Shown here: piece after piece, positions 17,381 through 26,006 of the stretch
Layout of the letters: each line of letters starts with the position of its first letter
How positions within the stretch are numbered: position 1 is the stretch's first letter
Assembly (NCBI GenBank): GCA_030655595.1
Contig: JAUSNQ010000071.1
Span: 1-26,006, forward strand
Source of the DNA: Paludibacter sp.
GTDB taxonomy: Bacteria > Bacteroidota > Bacteroidia > Bacteroidales > Paludibacteraceae
Direction: 5' to 3'
Length of the DNA: 26,006 nucleotides
Made by a program: the position numbers and the translations under genes
Notes under the pieces: generated by a model
Told to the model about the DNA's origin: nothing
The model's database searches: none
What the model saw: only the letters and a program-made list of their open reading frames with translations

Positions 17381-18901
17381 ATGAATAAGAAACGAATTAA
17401 AAAAGCATTAGTATCTGTATATCACAAGGATAAGTTAGACATTATTATTCAGAAATTACATGAAGAGGGCGTTGAATTTATCTCTACCGGAGGAACCCAA
17501 TCTTTTATTGAATCACTCAACATTCCTTGTCAGGCGGTCGAAGATTTAACCGGATACCCATCCATTCTCGGCGGAAGGGTAAAAACACTTCATCCAAAAG
17601 TTTTCGGAGGAATTCTTTCAAGACGTGATTTGGCAAAAGACAACGAACAATTAGAAGATTACGAAATTCCGGAAATTGATTTGGTGATTGTTGATCTTTA
17701 CCCTTTTGAAGCTACTGTTGCTGCAGGTGCCGACGAACCGACCAGCATCGAAAAAATTGATATCGGTGGCATTTCTTTGATTCGTGCAGCTGCAAAAAAC
17801 TTCAAAGATGTAGTGATTGTTGCTTCTCAAGAGCAATACGAAGCTTTCCTCAATATAATAAGCAACAATGGCGCTGAAACTACAATAGAAGAACGTCGTT
17901 GGTTTGCCAAAGAAGCTTTCGGAGTTTCTTCGGGATACGACTCTGCAATTTTTAATTTCTTTGATGGAGATGATAAAACGGCTTTCAGACATGCTGAAAA
18001 CAACTCGAAAGTGTTGCGTTATGGAGAGAATCCACATCAACAAGGTGTTTATTTTGGAGATTTCGATGATATGTTCGAACAACTGCAAGGAAAAGAAATT
18101 TCATACAATAACCTGTTGGACATCGATGCTGCAGTCAATTTGATTAATGATTTTGAAGACATTACCTTCGCGATACTCAAACACAACAATGCTTGCGGTA
18201 TTGCTTCTCGACCTGTCTTGGTTGATGCCTGGAATGATGCACTTGCAGGAGATCCGGTTTCTGCGTTTGGAGGAGTGTTGATTACCAATGCGGTAATCGA
18301 CAAAGCAACTGCCGAGGAAATTACCAAGATTTTCTTTGAAGTAATTATTGCTCCTGATTATGATTTGGAGGCTTTGGAAATTCTTGCTCAAAAGAAAAAC
18401 AGAATTATCCTGATTATTAAAAATAACGCTATCAAAACAAAACAGTTCCGTTCGCTGTTGAATGGTGTACTGATGCAGGACAAGGATTTAAAAACAGAAA
18501 TACCTGCCGATTTGAAGGTCGTGACAGAGAAATCGCCTTCTGAACTGGAAATTGAAGATTTATTATTTGCCAACAAGATTGTCAAACACACAAAATCGAA
18601 CGCCATCGTGCTGGCTAAAAACAAACAGATGTGCGCCAGCGGTGTTGGACAAACATCTCGCGTGGATGCATTAGAACAGGCAATAGAAAAAGCTGGGGCT
18701 TTTAAATTTGATTTGACTGGTGCTGTTATGGCTTCCGATGCCTTTTTCCCTTTCCCCGATTGTGTAGAGATTGCTGCAAAAGCTGGCGTCTCAGCAGTGA
18801 TTCAACCAGGGGGCTCAATCAAAGATCAGGACTCCGTTGACTCCTGCAACAAAAACGGATTATCAATGGTAACAACAGGATTCAGACACTTTAAACATTA
18901 A
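17381..18901 (+). CDS. purH: Bifunctional AICAR transformylase / IMP cyclohydrolase
   Basis: This 506-residue enzyme catalyses the last two steps of de novo IMP synthesis. The N-terminal cyclohydrolase domain (MGS-like fold, about 1-195) shows ALVSVYHK, the phosphate-binding STGGT (35-39), GGRVKTLHPKVFGGIL (64-79) and VDLYPFE. The C-terminal transformylase domain (about 205-506) shows YGENPHQ (214-220), SYNNLLD (241-247), the catalytic lysine-histidine pair K267-H268 in LKHNNACGIA, and SDAFFPFPD near the end. The family commonly has KHTNPCG at the catalytic site; KHNNACG is a conservative variant. Only 6 bases separate it from mreB, so it heads the operon of cell-elongation genes, an arrangement common in Bacteroidetes. 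It supplies IMP, the substrate of the guaB product encoded earlier in the window. Confidence 0.97.
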   Translation: MNKKRIKKALVSVYHKDKLDIIIQKLHEEGVEFISTGGTQSFIESLNIPCQAVEDLTGYPSILGGRVKTLHPKVFGGILSRRDLAKDNEQLEDYEIPEIDLVIVDLYPFEATVAAGADEPTSIEKIDIGGISLIRAAAKNFKDVVIVASQEQYEAFLNIISNNGAETTIEERRWFAKEAFGVSSGYDSAIFNFFDGDDKTAFRHAENNSKVLRYGENPHQQGVYFGDFDDMFEQLQGKEISYNNLLDIDAAVNLINDFEDITFAILKHNNACGIASRPVLVDAWNDALAGDPVSAFGGVLITNAVIDKATAEEITKIFFEVIIAPDYDLEALEILAQKKNRIILIIKNNAIKTKQFRSLLNGVLMQDKDLKTEIPADLKVVTEKSPSELEIEDLLFANKIVKHTKSNAIVLAKNKQMCASGVGQTSRVDALEQAIEKAGAFKFDLTGAVMASDAFFPFPDCVEIAAKAGVSAVIQPGGSIKDQDSVDSCNKNGLSMVTTGFRHFKH

Positions 18902-18907
18902 ATTAAT

Positions 18908-19927
18908 ATGGGATTTTTTTCATTCACCCAGGAAATAGCAATCGACTTAGGAACAGCTAATACCATCATCATTCACAACGACAAAATTGTTGTGGACGAG
19001 CCATCTGTAGTTGCGTTGGACCGTCGCACCGACAAATTAATTGCAATTGGCGAAAAAGCACGACAAATGCAGGGAAAAGAAAATGAGGGTATTCGGACAG
19101 TCCGCCCCTTGCGTGATGGTGTAATCGCAGATTTTTATGCTGCAGAACTGATGATTCGTGGTATGATTAAAATGATACCAACAAAAAATTATCTTTTCAC
19201 TCCTTCGCTCAAAATGGTGGTTTGTATCCCATCGGGCAGTACCGAGGTTGAGATTCGTGCGGTGCGTGACTCTTCGGAACATGCCGGCGGTCGCGAAGTC
19301 TATATGATTTATGAACCTATGGCTGCTGCAATTGGGATTGGTATCGATGTAGAAGCCCCTACAGGCTGTATGATTGTTGATATAGGCGGTGGTACTACCG
19401 AAATTGCCGTTATTTCTCTTGGAGGTATTGTGTCAAATAAATCCATCCGTATCGCCGGTGATGATTTGACCCTGGATATTGTTGAATACATGGGTCGCAT
19501 GCACAACATCAAAGTGGGTGAAAGAACTGCTGAAATGATTAAAATAAATGTTGGAGCAGCTTTGACCGATTTGGAAGATGCGCCGGAAGATTATATTGTG
19601 CGTGGACCAAACCGCATGACAGCCCTTCCAATGGAAGTTCCGGTATCTTATCAGGAAATTGCACATTGTCTGGAGAAATCCATTTCGAAAGTGGAAGCTG
19701 CCATCTTGAGTGCTCTGGAACAAACACCGCCTGAATTGTATGCAGATATTGTAGAAAAGGGTATTTACCTCGCTGGTGGTGGTGCGTTGTTGCGTGGATT
19801 GGATAAACGCTTAACCGACAAATTGAACATCAAGTTCCATATTGCAGAGGATCCGCTCAGAGCAGTTGCCAGAGGAACCGGCATTGCTTTAAAAAATGCG
19901 GATAAATTTACCTTCTTAATTCGTTAA
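18908..19927 (+). CDS. mreB: Rod shape-determining protein MreB
   Basis: MreB is the bacterial actin that forms membrane-bound filaments and positions the peptidoglycan elongation machinery. The protein has 339 residues, the normal length. The N-terminal MGFFSFTQE resembles the short membrane-inserting segment of MreB. The actin-fold nucleotide motifs are present: phosphate-1 DLGTANT (13-19), phosphate-2 DIGGGTTEIAV (159-169) and a C-terminal adenosine loop YLAGGGALLRGLD. The connector motif EPMAAAIG is at 137-144. It is the second gene of the purH-mre-mrdA-rodA run; a 62-base gap before mreC is the longest inside that run and contains no convincing promoter. Confidence 0.97.
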   Translation: MGFFSFTQEIAIDLGTANTIIIHNDKIVVDEPSVVALDRRTDKLIAIGEKARQMQGKENEGIRTVRPLRDGVIADFYAAELMIRGMIKMIPTKNYLFTPSLKMVVCIPSGSTEVEIRAVRDSSEHAGGREVYMIYEPMAAAIGIGIDVEAPTGCMIVDIGGGTTEIAVISLGGIVSNKSIRIAGDDLTLDIVEYMGRMHNIKVGERTAEMIKINVGAALTDLEDAPEDYIVRGPNRMTALPMEVPVSYQEIAHCLEKSISKVEAAILSALEQTPPELYADIVEKGIYLAGGGALLRGLDKRLTDKLNIKFHIAEDPLRAVARGTGIALKNADKFTFLIR

Positions 19928-19989
19928 TATTAATCTATTTGGATGTGCAAGCGTAATTAGAGCCTTTGCATGCCGGCTTTAATATTCAG

Positions 19990-20832
19990 ATGAGGAAACT
20001 CTTTGCATTTTTAATCAAATATAGCGTTGTGTTTTTATTTCTGATCCTGGAAATAATTTCTTTCGGTATGATCGTTAAAAATAATGGTTATCAGCAAAGT
20101 GTGTTTTTTTCCTCTGGAAATACCATGCTCGCATCCATGTATGCCGTGAGTAATTCGGTAGTAGAGTTTTTCTACCTCCGAACCACGAATGACGGACTTA
20201 TCACTGAAAACACTTCCCTGAAAAATAAAGTTGTTGAACTGGAAAACCAGCTCTACGCAATTCAACCACAGTCTGTTAATATTCATACAAACACAATTAG
20301 CCCGGATAAAGAAATCAAATACATTGATGCCAAAGTTATCAACAACTCCACCAATAAAGTTTTAAATTACATCACTTTAAATAAAGGCTTACGTGATGGT
20401 ATTCAACTGGATATGGGTGTTATCAACGAAGATGGAGTAGTAGGTCTTGTTTCAAATGTTTCGGAAAAATTCTCCGTGGTAATTCCAATTTTGAATCCAA
20501 AAATTCAAATTAATAGTAAATTTAAACGCAATAATTATTCTGGCCCTTTACATTGGAAGGGTATAGATTATCGCTACGCCAACCTGAATGATATCGCGCG
20601 GCATGTTGAGTTTTCAACAGGAGACACAATTGTTACCAGTGGCTACACCTATTCATTTCCCGAAGGGATTTTTGTTGGTACGGTTGATGATTTTAAAATC
20701 AAGGAAAGTGACGCTTACTACCATATTAAAGTTAAATTAGGGGTTAATTTTAAAACCCTTACACATGTAAAGGTAATCAATTACCTGAATTATAATGAAT
20801 TGCGAAATCTGGAAAATTCAATAAGCCAATGA
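19990..20832 (+). CDS. mreC: Rod shape-determining protein MreC
   Basis: MreC is a bitopic membrane protein of the elongasome that activates PBP2. From the ATG at 19990 (MRKLFAFLIKYS) it has 280 residues. A single membrane segment lies at about 7-30, followed by a coiled coil near 65-90 (ENTSLKNKVVELENQL) and a C-terminal pair of beta-barrel domains, with the family motif DGVVGLVSNVSEKFSVV in the middle. The frame can be extended upstream to a TTG at 19966, but that would put eight unrelated residues ahead of the membrane anchor, so the ATG is preferred. The stop overlaps the mreD start by 4 bases (ATGA). Confidence 0.93.
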   Translation: MRKLFAFLIKYSVVFLFLILEIISFGMIVKNNGYQQSVFFSSGNTMLASMYAVSNSVVEFFYLRTTNDGLITENTSLKNKVVELENQLYAIQPQSVNIHTNTISPDKEIKYIDAKVINNSTNKVLNYITLNKGLRDGIQLDMGVINEDGVVGLVSNVSEKFSVVIPILNPKIQINSKFKRNNYSGPLHWKGIDYRYANLNDIARHVEFSTGDTIVTSGYTYSFPEGIFVGTVDDFKIKESDAYYHIKVKLGVNFKTLTHVKVINYLNYNELRNLENSISQ

Positions 20833-21326
20833 GCCTATTTCTGCATAACATAATACGGTTTGTCTTGTTGGTTCTGGTACAGGTATTTGTATTAAGCAAT
20901 ATCAGGCTATTGGGCTTCATAAACCCGTACATTTATGTCCTTTTTATTTTTTTACTGCCGGTGAAATTTTCACGTGGACTAAGTGTAATCTTCGCATTTA
21001 TTTTAGGTTTGATAATCGATGCTTTTTCTAATACCCTCGGAATGCATGCGTTCTCAGCTGTGTTAATAGCATTTCTGAGAAATCCTGTGATCAAGATATT
21101 TACTTCAATTGAAGAGGGGGCTAATCCGGTTCCATCATTCTATACTTTCGGGGTCGCTGCATTCATAAAATACATCACAACACTTGTTTTAATTCATCAT
21201 ACTACATTTTTCTTCTTAGAAATTTTTACCTTTGTCGGATTAGGTCAAACCCTGTTAAGAATCTTACTCAACACGGTAATCACTACAGTTATTCTTTTGG
21301 GAATAACATCTTTTAAAAAGAAATAA
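20829..21326 (+). CDS. mreD: Rod shape-determining protein MreD
   Basis: This small, very hydrophobic protein of 165 residues has about five predicted membrane segments. MreD is a polytopic partner of MreC in the cell-elongation complex. The sequence is weakly conserved in the family, so assignment rests on size, hydrophobicity, fragments such as RLLGFINPYIYVLFIFLLP and the GLIIDAFSNTLGMHAFSAVL segment, and its position between mreC and mrdA. Its ATG overlaps the end of mreC, and its stop lies 2 bases before the mrdA start, indicating translational coupling on both sides. Confidence 0.9.
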   Translation: MSLFLHNIIRFVLLVLVQVFVLSNIRLLGFINPYIYVLFIFLLPVKFSRGLSVIFAFILGLIIDAFSNTLGMHAFSAVLIAFLRNPVIKIFTSIEEGANPVPSFYTFGVAAFIKYITTLVLIHHTTFFFLEIFTFVGLGQTLLRILLNTVITTVILLGITSFKKK

Positions 21327-21328
21327 TT

Positions 21329-23164
21329 ATGATAAACGATACACTTCAAAACAGAAGGTGGGTCATAGCTGGAATTATTTCAGTTTTCGTTCTATTGTAT
21401 ATTATCCAACTCTTTTCTCTTCAAATTATTGAAACGAAATACAAGCTGGGAGCCGATAGTAATGCCTTGCTTAAAAAAACGATATTCCCTCCGCGCGGAT
21501 TAATTTATGACAGAAACAACACTTTGCTGGTCTACAACAAACCTGCTTATGATATTGCTTTGATTTTCCGTGAAATCAGAGATTTAGATACCTTAGCATT
21601 TTGCCATTCATTGAATATTTCCAAAGAATATTTCATTGATCGAATTGCTGAAATGAGAGATAGAAGGAAAAATTTGGGTTATTCTACTTTTACGCCCCAA
21701 ATTTTCATGACCCAGCTCAGTTCAGAAGATATTGCAACGATTCAACAAAATATGTATCGATTTCCGGGTTTTTATATCCAAAACAGAACCTTGCGGGAAT
21801 ATACATATCCGAACGGTGCCCATATTTTTGGAAGCATTGGCGAAGTATCGTGGAAAAACATCGAAGATGACTCCTATTACCGACAAGGTGACTTTTCTGG
21901 TCGTGATGGCGTTGAATTTACATATGAAAAAGCATTGCGTGGAGAAAAGGGAGTTGAAATACTGCTAAGAGACTCGAGAGGTCGCATCAAGGGAAAATAC
22001 CGTGAGGGGGAACTTGATATTGAGCCTGTTGCTGGTTCAAATTTAAAATTAACGATTGATATCGATTTACAACGAATCGGTGAAGCATTGCTGGACGGGA
22101 AAATAGGAAGTGCTGTAGCCATCGAACCAAATACCGGAGAAATTCTCGCCATGGTAACCAATCCGGGTTATGATCCGTCCATTTTAGTCGGTAGAGCTCG
22201 TTCAAAAAACTATAATGCTTTGGTAAAAGACCCAACCAAGCCGCTCATGAACAGGGCAACTCAGGCTCAATATCCCCCCGGATCTACATTTAAACCAGTT
22301 CAGGCATTGGTCAGTCTCGAACTAGGGGGCATTAATAAGCATACCCTATTCACATGTAACGGTGTAACTTCGTTACCCATCAAATGTTCACACGCGCATG
22401 GATCTACGATCACCTTGCTGAATGCGATAGAACAAAGTTGTAACCCCTACTTCTGGCATGCGTTTCGGTCAACCATCGAAAAAGAAGGATATGGAGATCG
22501 AAACATATTATTCAAAAAAAACTACCAGGCATGGGCAGATGCCATGTATAGTTTTGGTTTGGGTCACCGGTTCGAAGATAGTGATATCTATCAACAATCT
22601 CGTGGCAACATCCCAACACAGAACTACTTCAATCGATATTTTGGTGAAACAGGTTGGCGAGCCATGACAATTCGTTCATTATCCATAGGTCAGGGAGAAA
22701 TACTTACCACGCCTTTGCAATTAGCCAACAACATGGCTGCCATCGCCAACAAGGGCTATTACATTACACCACATCTAAATAAAAACGACACCATGTTGTT
22801 GAAAAAACATGTAACGGTAGTCGACACAAGTCATTTTTCAATAGTCAATGAAGGTATGTGGCGAGTTTTTGAGTTTGGTACGGGAAGGTATTTTAAAATT
22901 GCTGAATTGAGTATGTGTGGTAAGACAGGTACTGTACAAAATAATCATGGCAAAGACCATTCATTATTTGTTGGCTTTGCGCCCCGTGAAAATCCAGTGA
23001 TTGCCATTGCTGTCGTTGTAGAAAATGCTGGTTTTGGTGCCACATGGGCAGCTCCAATTGCAAGCTTGATGATAGAACAATACATGTATGGAAAAATCGA
23101 ACGTACAGAACTCTTTAATAGGATTTCCACTTCAATACTGAACCCTGATGTCAAGAAGAGATAG
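21329..23164 (+). CDS. mrdA: Penicillin-binding protein 2, elongation transpeptidase
   Basis: PBP2 is the class B transpeptidase that cross-links peptidoglycan during cell elongation and works with RodA. The protein has 611 residues. A membrane anchor lies at about 12-30, followed by the dimerisation/pedestal region, with PPRGLIYDRN at 54-63 and REYTYPNGAHIFGSIGEV at about 156-173. The transpeptidase motifs are complete: SxxK with nucleophile S319 (S-T-F-K322), SxN at S370-C-N372, and KTG at K532-T-G534. Its last 17 bases overlap the start of rodA, which favours matched production of the transpeptidase and its glycosyltransferase partner. Confidence 0.97.
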   Translation: MINDTLQNRRWVIAGIISVFVLLYIIQLFSLQIIETKYKLGADSNALLKKTIFPPRGLIYDRNNTLLVYNKPAYDIALIFREIRDLDTLAFCHSLNISKEYFIDRIAEMRDRRKNLGYSTFTPQIFMTQLSSEDIATIQQNMYRFPGFYIQNRTLREYTYPNGAHIFGSIGEVSWKNIEDDSYYRQGDFSGRDGVEFTYEKALRGEKGVEILLRDSRGRIKGKYREGELDIEPVAGSNLKLTIDIDLQRIGEALLDGKIGSAVAIEPNTGEILAMVTNPGYDPSILVGRARSKNYNALVKDPTKPLMNRATQAQYPPGSTFKPVQALVSLELGGINKHTLFTCNGVTSLPIKCSHAHGSTITLLNAIEQSCNPYFWHAFRSTIEKEGYGDRNILFKKNYQAWADAMYSFGLGHRFEDSDIYQQSRGNIPTQNYFNRYFGETGWRAMTIRSLSIGQGEILTTPLQLANNMAAIANKGYYITPHLNKNDTMLLKKHVTVVDTSHFSIVNEGMWRVFEFGTGRYFKIAELSMCGKTGTVQNNHGKDHSLFVGFAPRENPVIAIAVVVENAGFGATWAAPIASLMIEQYMYGKIERTELFNRISTSILNPDVKKR

Positions 23165-24605
23165 CATACAATATTCATTGGACTGGACCACAGTACTCTA
23201 TTACATCCTGTTGATTACTATGGGTTGGATAAGTATTTACGGAGCCAGTTATGATTTTGACAACGTAGGAAGCATTTTCGATTTTGATCAACGTGCAGGC
23301 AAACAATTTGTCTGGATTATAAGCGCTTTGGTATTAGCTGGTATTATTTTGTTGCTCGATCATCGCATCTTTAATTACTTCGCTTTCATCATTTATGCAG
23401 CAGTAATATTACTTCTAATACTAACCATTTTTATTGCTCCTGAAATAAAAGGCTCCAGATCCTGGCTGATTATTGGTCCAATCAGTTTTCAACCTGCAGA
23501 ATTAGCCAAAATGGCAACTGCGCTTGCTTTGGCCAAGTTCATGAGTAGCTATAACTACAAAATCAAAACATGGAAGGATATTGCTCCTATGGCTTTAATC
23601 ATCTTCCTTCCCTTCGCCTTGATTATTCTGCAGAAAGAAACAGGATCTGCGCTTGTGTTCTTAGCATTTATGTTGATGTTGTATCGTGAAGGCATGAGGG
23701 GACTTGTTCTTTTGCTTGCAACATTGGCCATTGTCCTTTTCGTAGTAGTCATTCGCTTCAGCATTAACCCAATCGCAGACAATAGAGGAACTTGGGGGAT
23801 AGTCATCGCTATGGGTATAATCGTTCTAATTCAATTTATATACGCATTTTTTTACACGAGACATCGCAAAGAAGCACTTTTCCTGATAGGAGGAACAGTA
23901 CTCTTCGCAGGTTTATCAATCATTGCTAATAGTTGGTGGATACTGAACTATGATCATGTTGCAATCTTTATTACTTTGGCAACCGGAGTATATTGGTCAA
24001 TGCTGGAACTATTCAAAAGGTATAAAAAATATGTTTTGTTGGTTTTGATCACAATTGTATCTGTTAGTTTTAGCTATACTTCTGACTATCTTTTCAATAA
24101 AATACTTGAGCCACATCAACAAATTCGTATCAAGGTATTGTTAAACATGGAAGACGATTTGGCTGGTGCAGGGTACAATGTCAACCAATCAAAAATCGCC
24201 ATCGGCTCAGGTGGTTTTTGGGGAAAGGGATTTCTAAACGGAACTCAAACCAAGCTCAAATATGTTCCTGAACAAGATACGGATTTCATTTTCTGCACGG
24301 TGGGCGAAGAACATGGATTTGTCGGATCTGTTTTGGTGCTGGTAATCTATTGGTTGTTATTAATGCGTATTCTCACTCTCGCCGAACGTCAAAGAGAATC
24401 TTTTCATCGCATTTATGCCTATTGTGTTGCAAGCATTCTGTTTTTTCATTTGATGATCAATGTCGGCATGGTGCTCGGAATCATGCCGGTCATCGGAATC
24501 CCTTTGCCGTTTTTCAGCTATGGCGGTTCTTCGCTGTGGGGTTTTACAATATTGCTGTTTATCCTGTTGAGATTGGATGCTTCGAGATTGGAGAGGGGAA
24601 GGTAA
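23148..24605 (+). CDS. rodA: Peptidoglycan glycosyltransferase RodA (SEDS family)
   Basis: RodA polymerises lipid II into glycan strands and pairs with PBP2. The protein has 485 residues, compared with about 370-420 in many bacteria. The N-terminal half (LDWTTVLYYILL, GSRSWLIIGPISFQPAELAK, QKETGSALVF) and the C-terminal half (GAGYNVNQSKIAIGSGG, GTQTKLKYVPEQDTDFIF, IPLPFFSYGGSSLWGF) match the family. The extra length is mainly an insertion at about 205-310 that appears to add two or three membrane segments. The catalytic-aspartate neighbourhood reads MEDDLAGAGYN (334-343), where E. coli has ESDPLGAGYH, so the aspartate (D336 or D337) is kept and the following proline is leucine. The TAA stop overlaps the A-run of the bidirectional terminator. 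Confidence 0.96.
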   Translation: MSRRDSIQYSLDWTTVLYYILLITMGWISIYGASYDFDNVGSIFDFDQRAGKQFVWIISALVLAGIILLLDHRIFNYFAFIIYAAVILLLILTIFIAPEIKGSRSWLIIGPISFQPAELAKMATALALAKFMSSYNYKIKTWKDIAPMALIIFLPFALIILQKETGSALVFLAFMLMLYREGMRGLVLLLATLAIVLFVVVIRFSINPIADNRGTWGIVIAMGIIVLIQFIYAFFYTRHRKEALFLIGGTVLFAGLSIIANSWWILNYDHVAIFITLATGVYWSMLELFKRYKKYVLLVLITIVSVSFSYTSDYLFNKILEPHQQIRIKVLLNMEDDLAGAGYNVNQSKIAIGSGGFWGKGFLNGTQTKLKYVPEQDTDFIFCTVGEEHGFVGSVLVLVIYWLLLMRILTLAERQRESFHRIYAYCVASILFFHLMINVGMVLGIMPVIGIPLPFFSYGGSSLWGFTILLFILLRLDASRLERGR

Positions 24606-24650
24606 AAAAACCACCAGCATCAGGGGTATTCCCTATTACTGGTGGTTGAT
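24604..24650. terminator. Bidirectional rho-independent terminator between rodA and htpG
   Basis: AACCACCAG (24609-24617) and CTGGTGGTT (24639-24647) form a perfect 9-bp stem, and an inner AGGGG/TCCCT pairing extends the hairpin. On the minus strand the stem runs into seven T residues (the A-run 24604-24610), a textbook terminator for htpG. On the plus strand only a weak T-run (GATTTT) follows, but it should still help end the mre-rodA transcript. The A-run overlaps the rodA stop codon. Confidence 0.85.
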
Positions 24651-24679
24651 TTTGGAAAAATATATAGTTCGTCTTTCGA

Positions 24680-26006
24680 CTACATCAGTTCAACACTTCT
24701 CTTCACAAAGTTGGCAAGGGCTTCGCCTTTGAGCATGTTGTTGGCAAGTAATGCCAGGTCGATTAACTGACGTACTTGCTTGTTACCGGTAGCATATTCG
24801 CTGAGGATTTCGACTTTCTTATCTTTCAGCGTTGTAATTTTATTAGATAACGAATCCATCTCTGTTTTTTCTTCTGTCGGAATTTCTTCTGCTTTTTTAT
24901 CTTTATGACTGTCTTTCAAAGCCTTTTGTTTGCTTTCTGCGGCTGATAATTCGTCATATACAGGCGCAATGTTATCTTTTGTAGAAGCTTCCTCATCATT
25001 TAAGATTTGATTCACCAACGGATGAGCAGTATTCACAACTAAATTGTAGCTGTCAGGCATGTCGCCATAGAATCCCATCATGCCACCTTGTAACGCCGAC
25101 ATCTCTTTCATGCGTCGCATAAACTCGTTTTGCGTGATAAATACCGGATTTGTTTTTTCAGACAATTGCTCAAAGGTTACAATAAATTCTGTTTTATCAA
25201 TAGTAGGAATTTGAGATTTAAAGATTGATATCAGTTCATCCTTTTGGTTATCTGTCAATGTAACCTTGGCAACTTCTTCTTTCTGAATGAGTTTCTCAAC
25301 GGTGTCGCTATCTACGCGGACAAAGCGTGTCTTTTCAAATTTCTGTTCTAATTGGCTAACGACATGCACATCCAATTGTCCATCCATGATTAAAACATCA
25401 TATCCCTTTTCTTTTGCATGCTGAATATAACTATATTGCTCATCCCTATTTGTGGAATAAAGATAAATCAAATCCCCAGTTTTATCTTTTTGGGTTTCAG
25501 ATACAGCGTCCTTGTACTCTTCAAAAGTGAAATATTTTCCATCAACGTTTTTTAATAACGCAAATTTTTCAGCTTTTTCATAGAATTTTTCATCACTGAG
25601 CATGCCATATTGGATGAAAATTTTGAGGTTGTCCCATTTTTCTTCAAATTGTGGACGGTCGGCTTTGAATATTTCAGCCAAACGATCGGCAACTTTTTTG
25701 GTAATGTGCCCGGATATCTTTTTCACATTTGCATCACTCTGCAAATAACTTCTGGATACATTCAACGGAATATCCGGAGAATCGATAACACCATGCAACA
25801 ATGTCAGGTAATCGGGAACAATATTCTCCACATGATCAGTTACAAAAACCTGATTACAATACAACTGAATTTTATTCCGTTGCATCTCAATGTTGTTTTT
25901 TATTTTGGGGAAATATAAAATCCCGGTAAGGTTAAACGGATAATCGACATTCAAATGGATGTGAAACAAGGGATCTTCAGTAAAAGGATAAAGCTCGCGA
26001 TAGAAA
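24680..26006 (-). CDS. htpG: Chaperone protein HtpG (Hsp90), N-terminal part outside window
   Basis: HtpG is the bacterial ATP-dependent Hsp90 chaperone. The frame is open to the right edge; the residues at the edge read FYRELYPFTEDPLFHIHLN, so the coding region continues beyond 26006 and the start is not in the window. About 441 residues are visible, covering most of the middle domain (PFNLTGILYFPK, IQLYCNQVFVTDHVENIVPD, GVIDSPDIPLNVSRSYLQ with the catalytic-loop arginine) and the C-terminal dimerisation domain. The N-terminal ATPase domain is missing. A lysine/glutamate-rich, probably helical stretch (DELSAAESKQKALKDSHKDK and following) lies in the C-terminal domain. The gene ends at a strong terminator shared with rodA. 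Confidence 0.96.
   Translation of the reverse strand, partial: FYRELYPFTEDPLFHIHLNVDYPFNLTGILYFPKIKNNIEMQRNKIQLYCNQVFVTDHVENIVPDYLTLLHGVIDSPDIPLNVSRSYLQSDANVKKISGHITKKVADRLAEIFKADRPQFEEKWDNLKIFIQYGMLSDEKFYEKAEKFALLKNVDGKYFTFEEYKDAVSETQKDKTGDLIYLYSTNRDEQYSYIQHAKEKGYDVLIMDGQLDVHVVSQLEQKFEKTRFVRVDSDTVEKLIQKEEVAKVTLTDNQKDELISIFKSQIPTIDKTEFIVTFEQLSEKTNPVFITQNEFMRRMKEMSALQGGMMGFYGDMPDSYNLVVNTAHPLVNQILNDEEASTKDNIAPVYDELSAAESKQKALKDSHKDKKAEEIPTEEKTEMDSLSNKITTLKDKKVEILSEYATGNKQVRQLIDLALLANNMLKGEALANFVKRSVELM

Noticed and set aside
17651..18088. Open frame of 145 codons on the minus strand
   Set aside because: It is antisense to purH, whose family motifs run without a break through this region.

Overview
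The window looks like chromosomal DNA of a Bacteroidetes (Bacteroidota) bacterium, probably close to Bacteroidales or Marinilabiliales. The evidence is a C-terminal type IX secretion sorting domain, a long RodA with an internal insertion, the purH-mreB-mreC-mreD-mrdA-rodA gene order, no consistent Shine-Dalgarno sequences, and several promoters of the Bacteroidetes TTG / TAnnTTTG type. Coding density is high. No tRNA, rRNA, CRISPR array, insertion sequence or prophage gene was seen.

Layout, left to right. Positions 1-770 (minus) hold the N-terminal part of a secreted parvulin-type peptidyl-prolyl isomerase. Positions 887-2362 (minus) are guaB. Positions 2363-2709 are a non-coding stretch with the guaB promoter, a direct repeat and two strong inverted repeats. 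Positions 2710-5625 (minus) encode a 971-residue secreted multidomain protein: duplicated N-terminal beta domain, two tandem starch/glycogen-binding-like domains, a cohesin-like domain, a dockerin-like domain and a type IX sorting tail. Positions 5844-9318 (minus) are an operon of an alanine-dehydrogenase-like gene followed by a bifunctional RelA/SpoT (p)ppGpp enzyme. Positions 9412-14845 (minus) are a tightly overlapping tripartite RND efflux operon (adaptor, pump, TolC-like outer-membrane protein).

From 15090 the coding strand switches. Positions 15090-17122 (plus) are a two-gene unit, a radical SAM protein with a helix-hairpin-helix and a DUF4130-type protein, which belong to a paired and little-characterised putative DNA repair/modification system. 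It is the best candidate in the window for an undescribed activity; the radical SAM protein also ends in a sequence resembling a sliding-clamp-binding motif. Positions 17381-24605 (plus) are purH followed by the rod-shape and peptidoglycan elongation genes mreB, mreC, mreD, mrdA (PBP2) and rodA, ending at a bidirectional terminator. On its other side the C-terminal two thirds of htpG (minus) runs off the right edge.

Most of the window is housekeeping: purine synthesis (guaB, purH), stringent response, envelope elongation, folding and efflux. The less ordinary parts are the cohesin/dockerin/type IX protein, the radical SAM/DUF4130 pair, an alanine-dehydrogenase homologue with glutamine in place of the usual catalytic histidine, and structured repeats upstream of guaB and purH.
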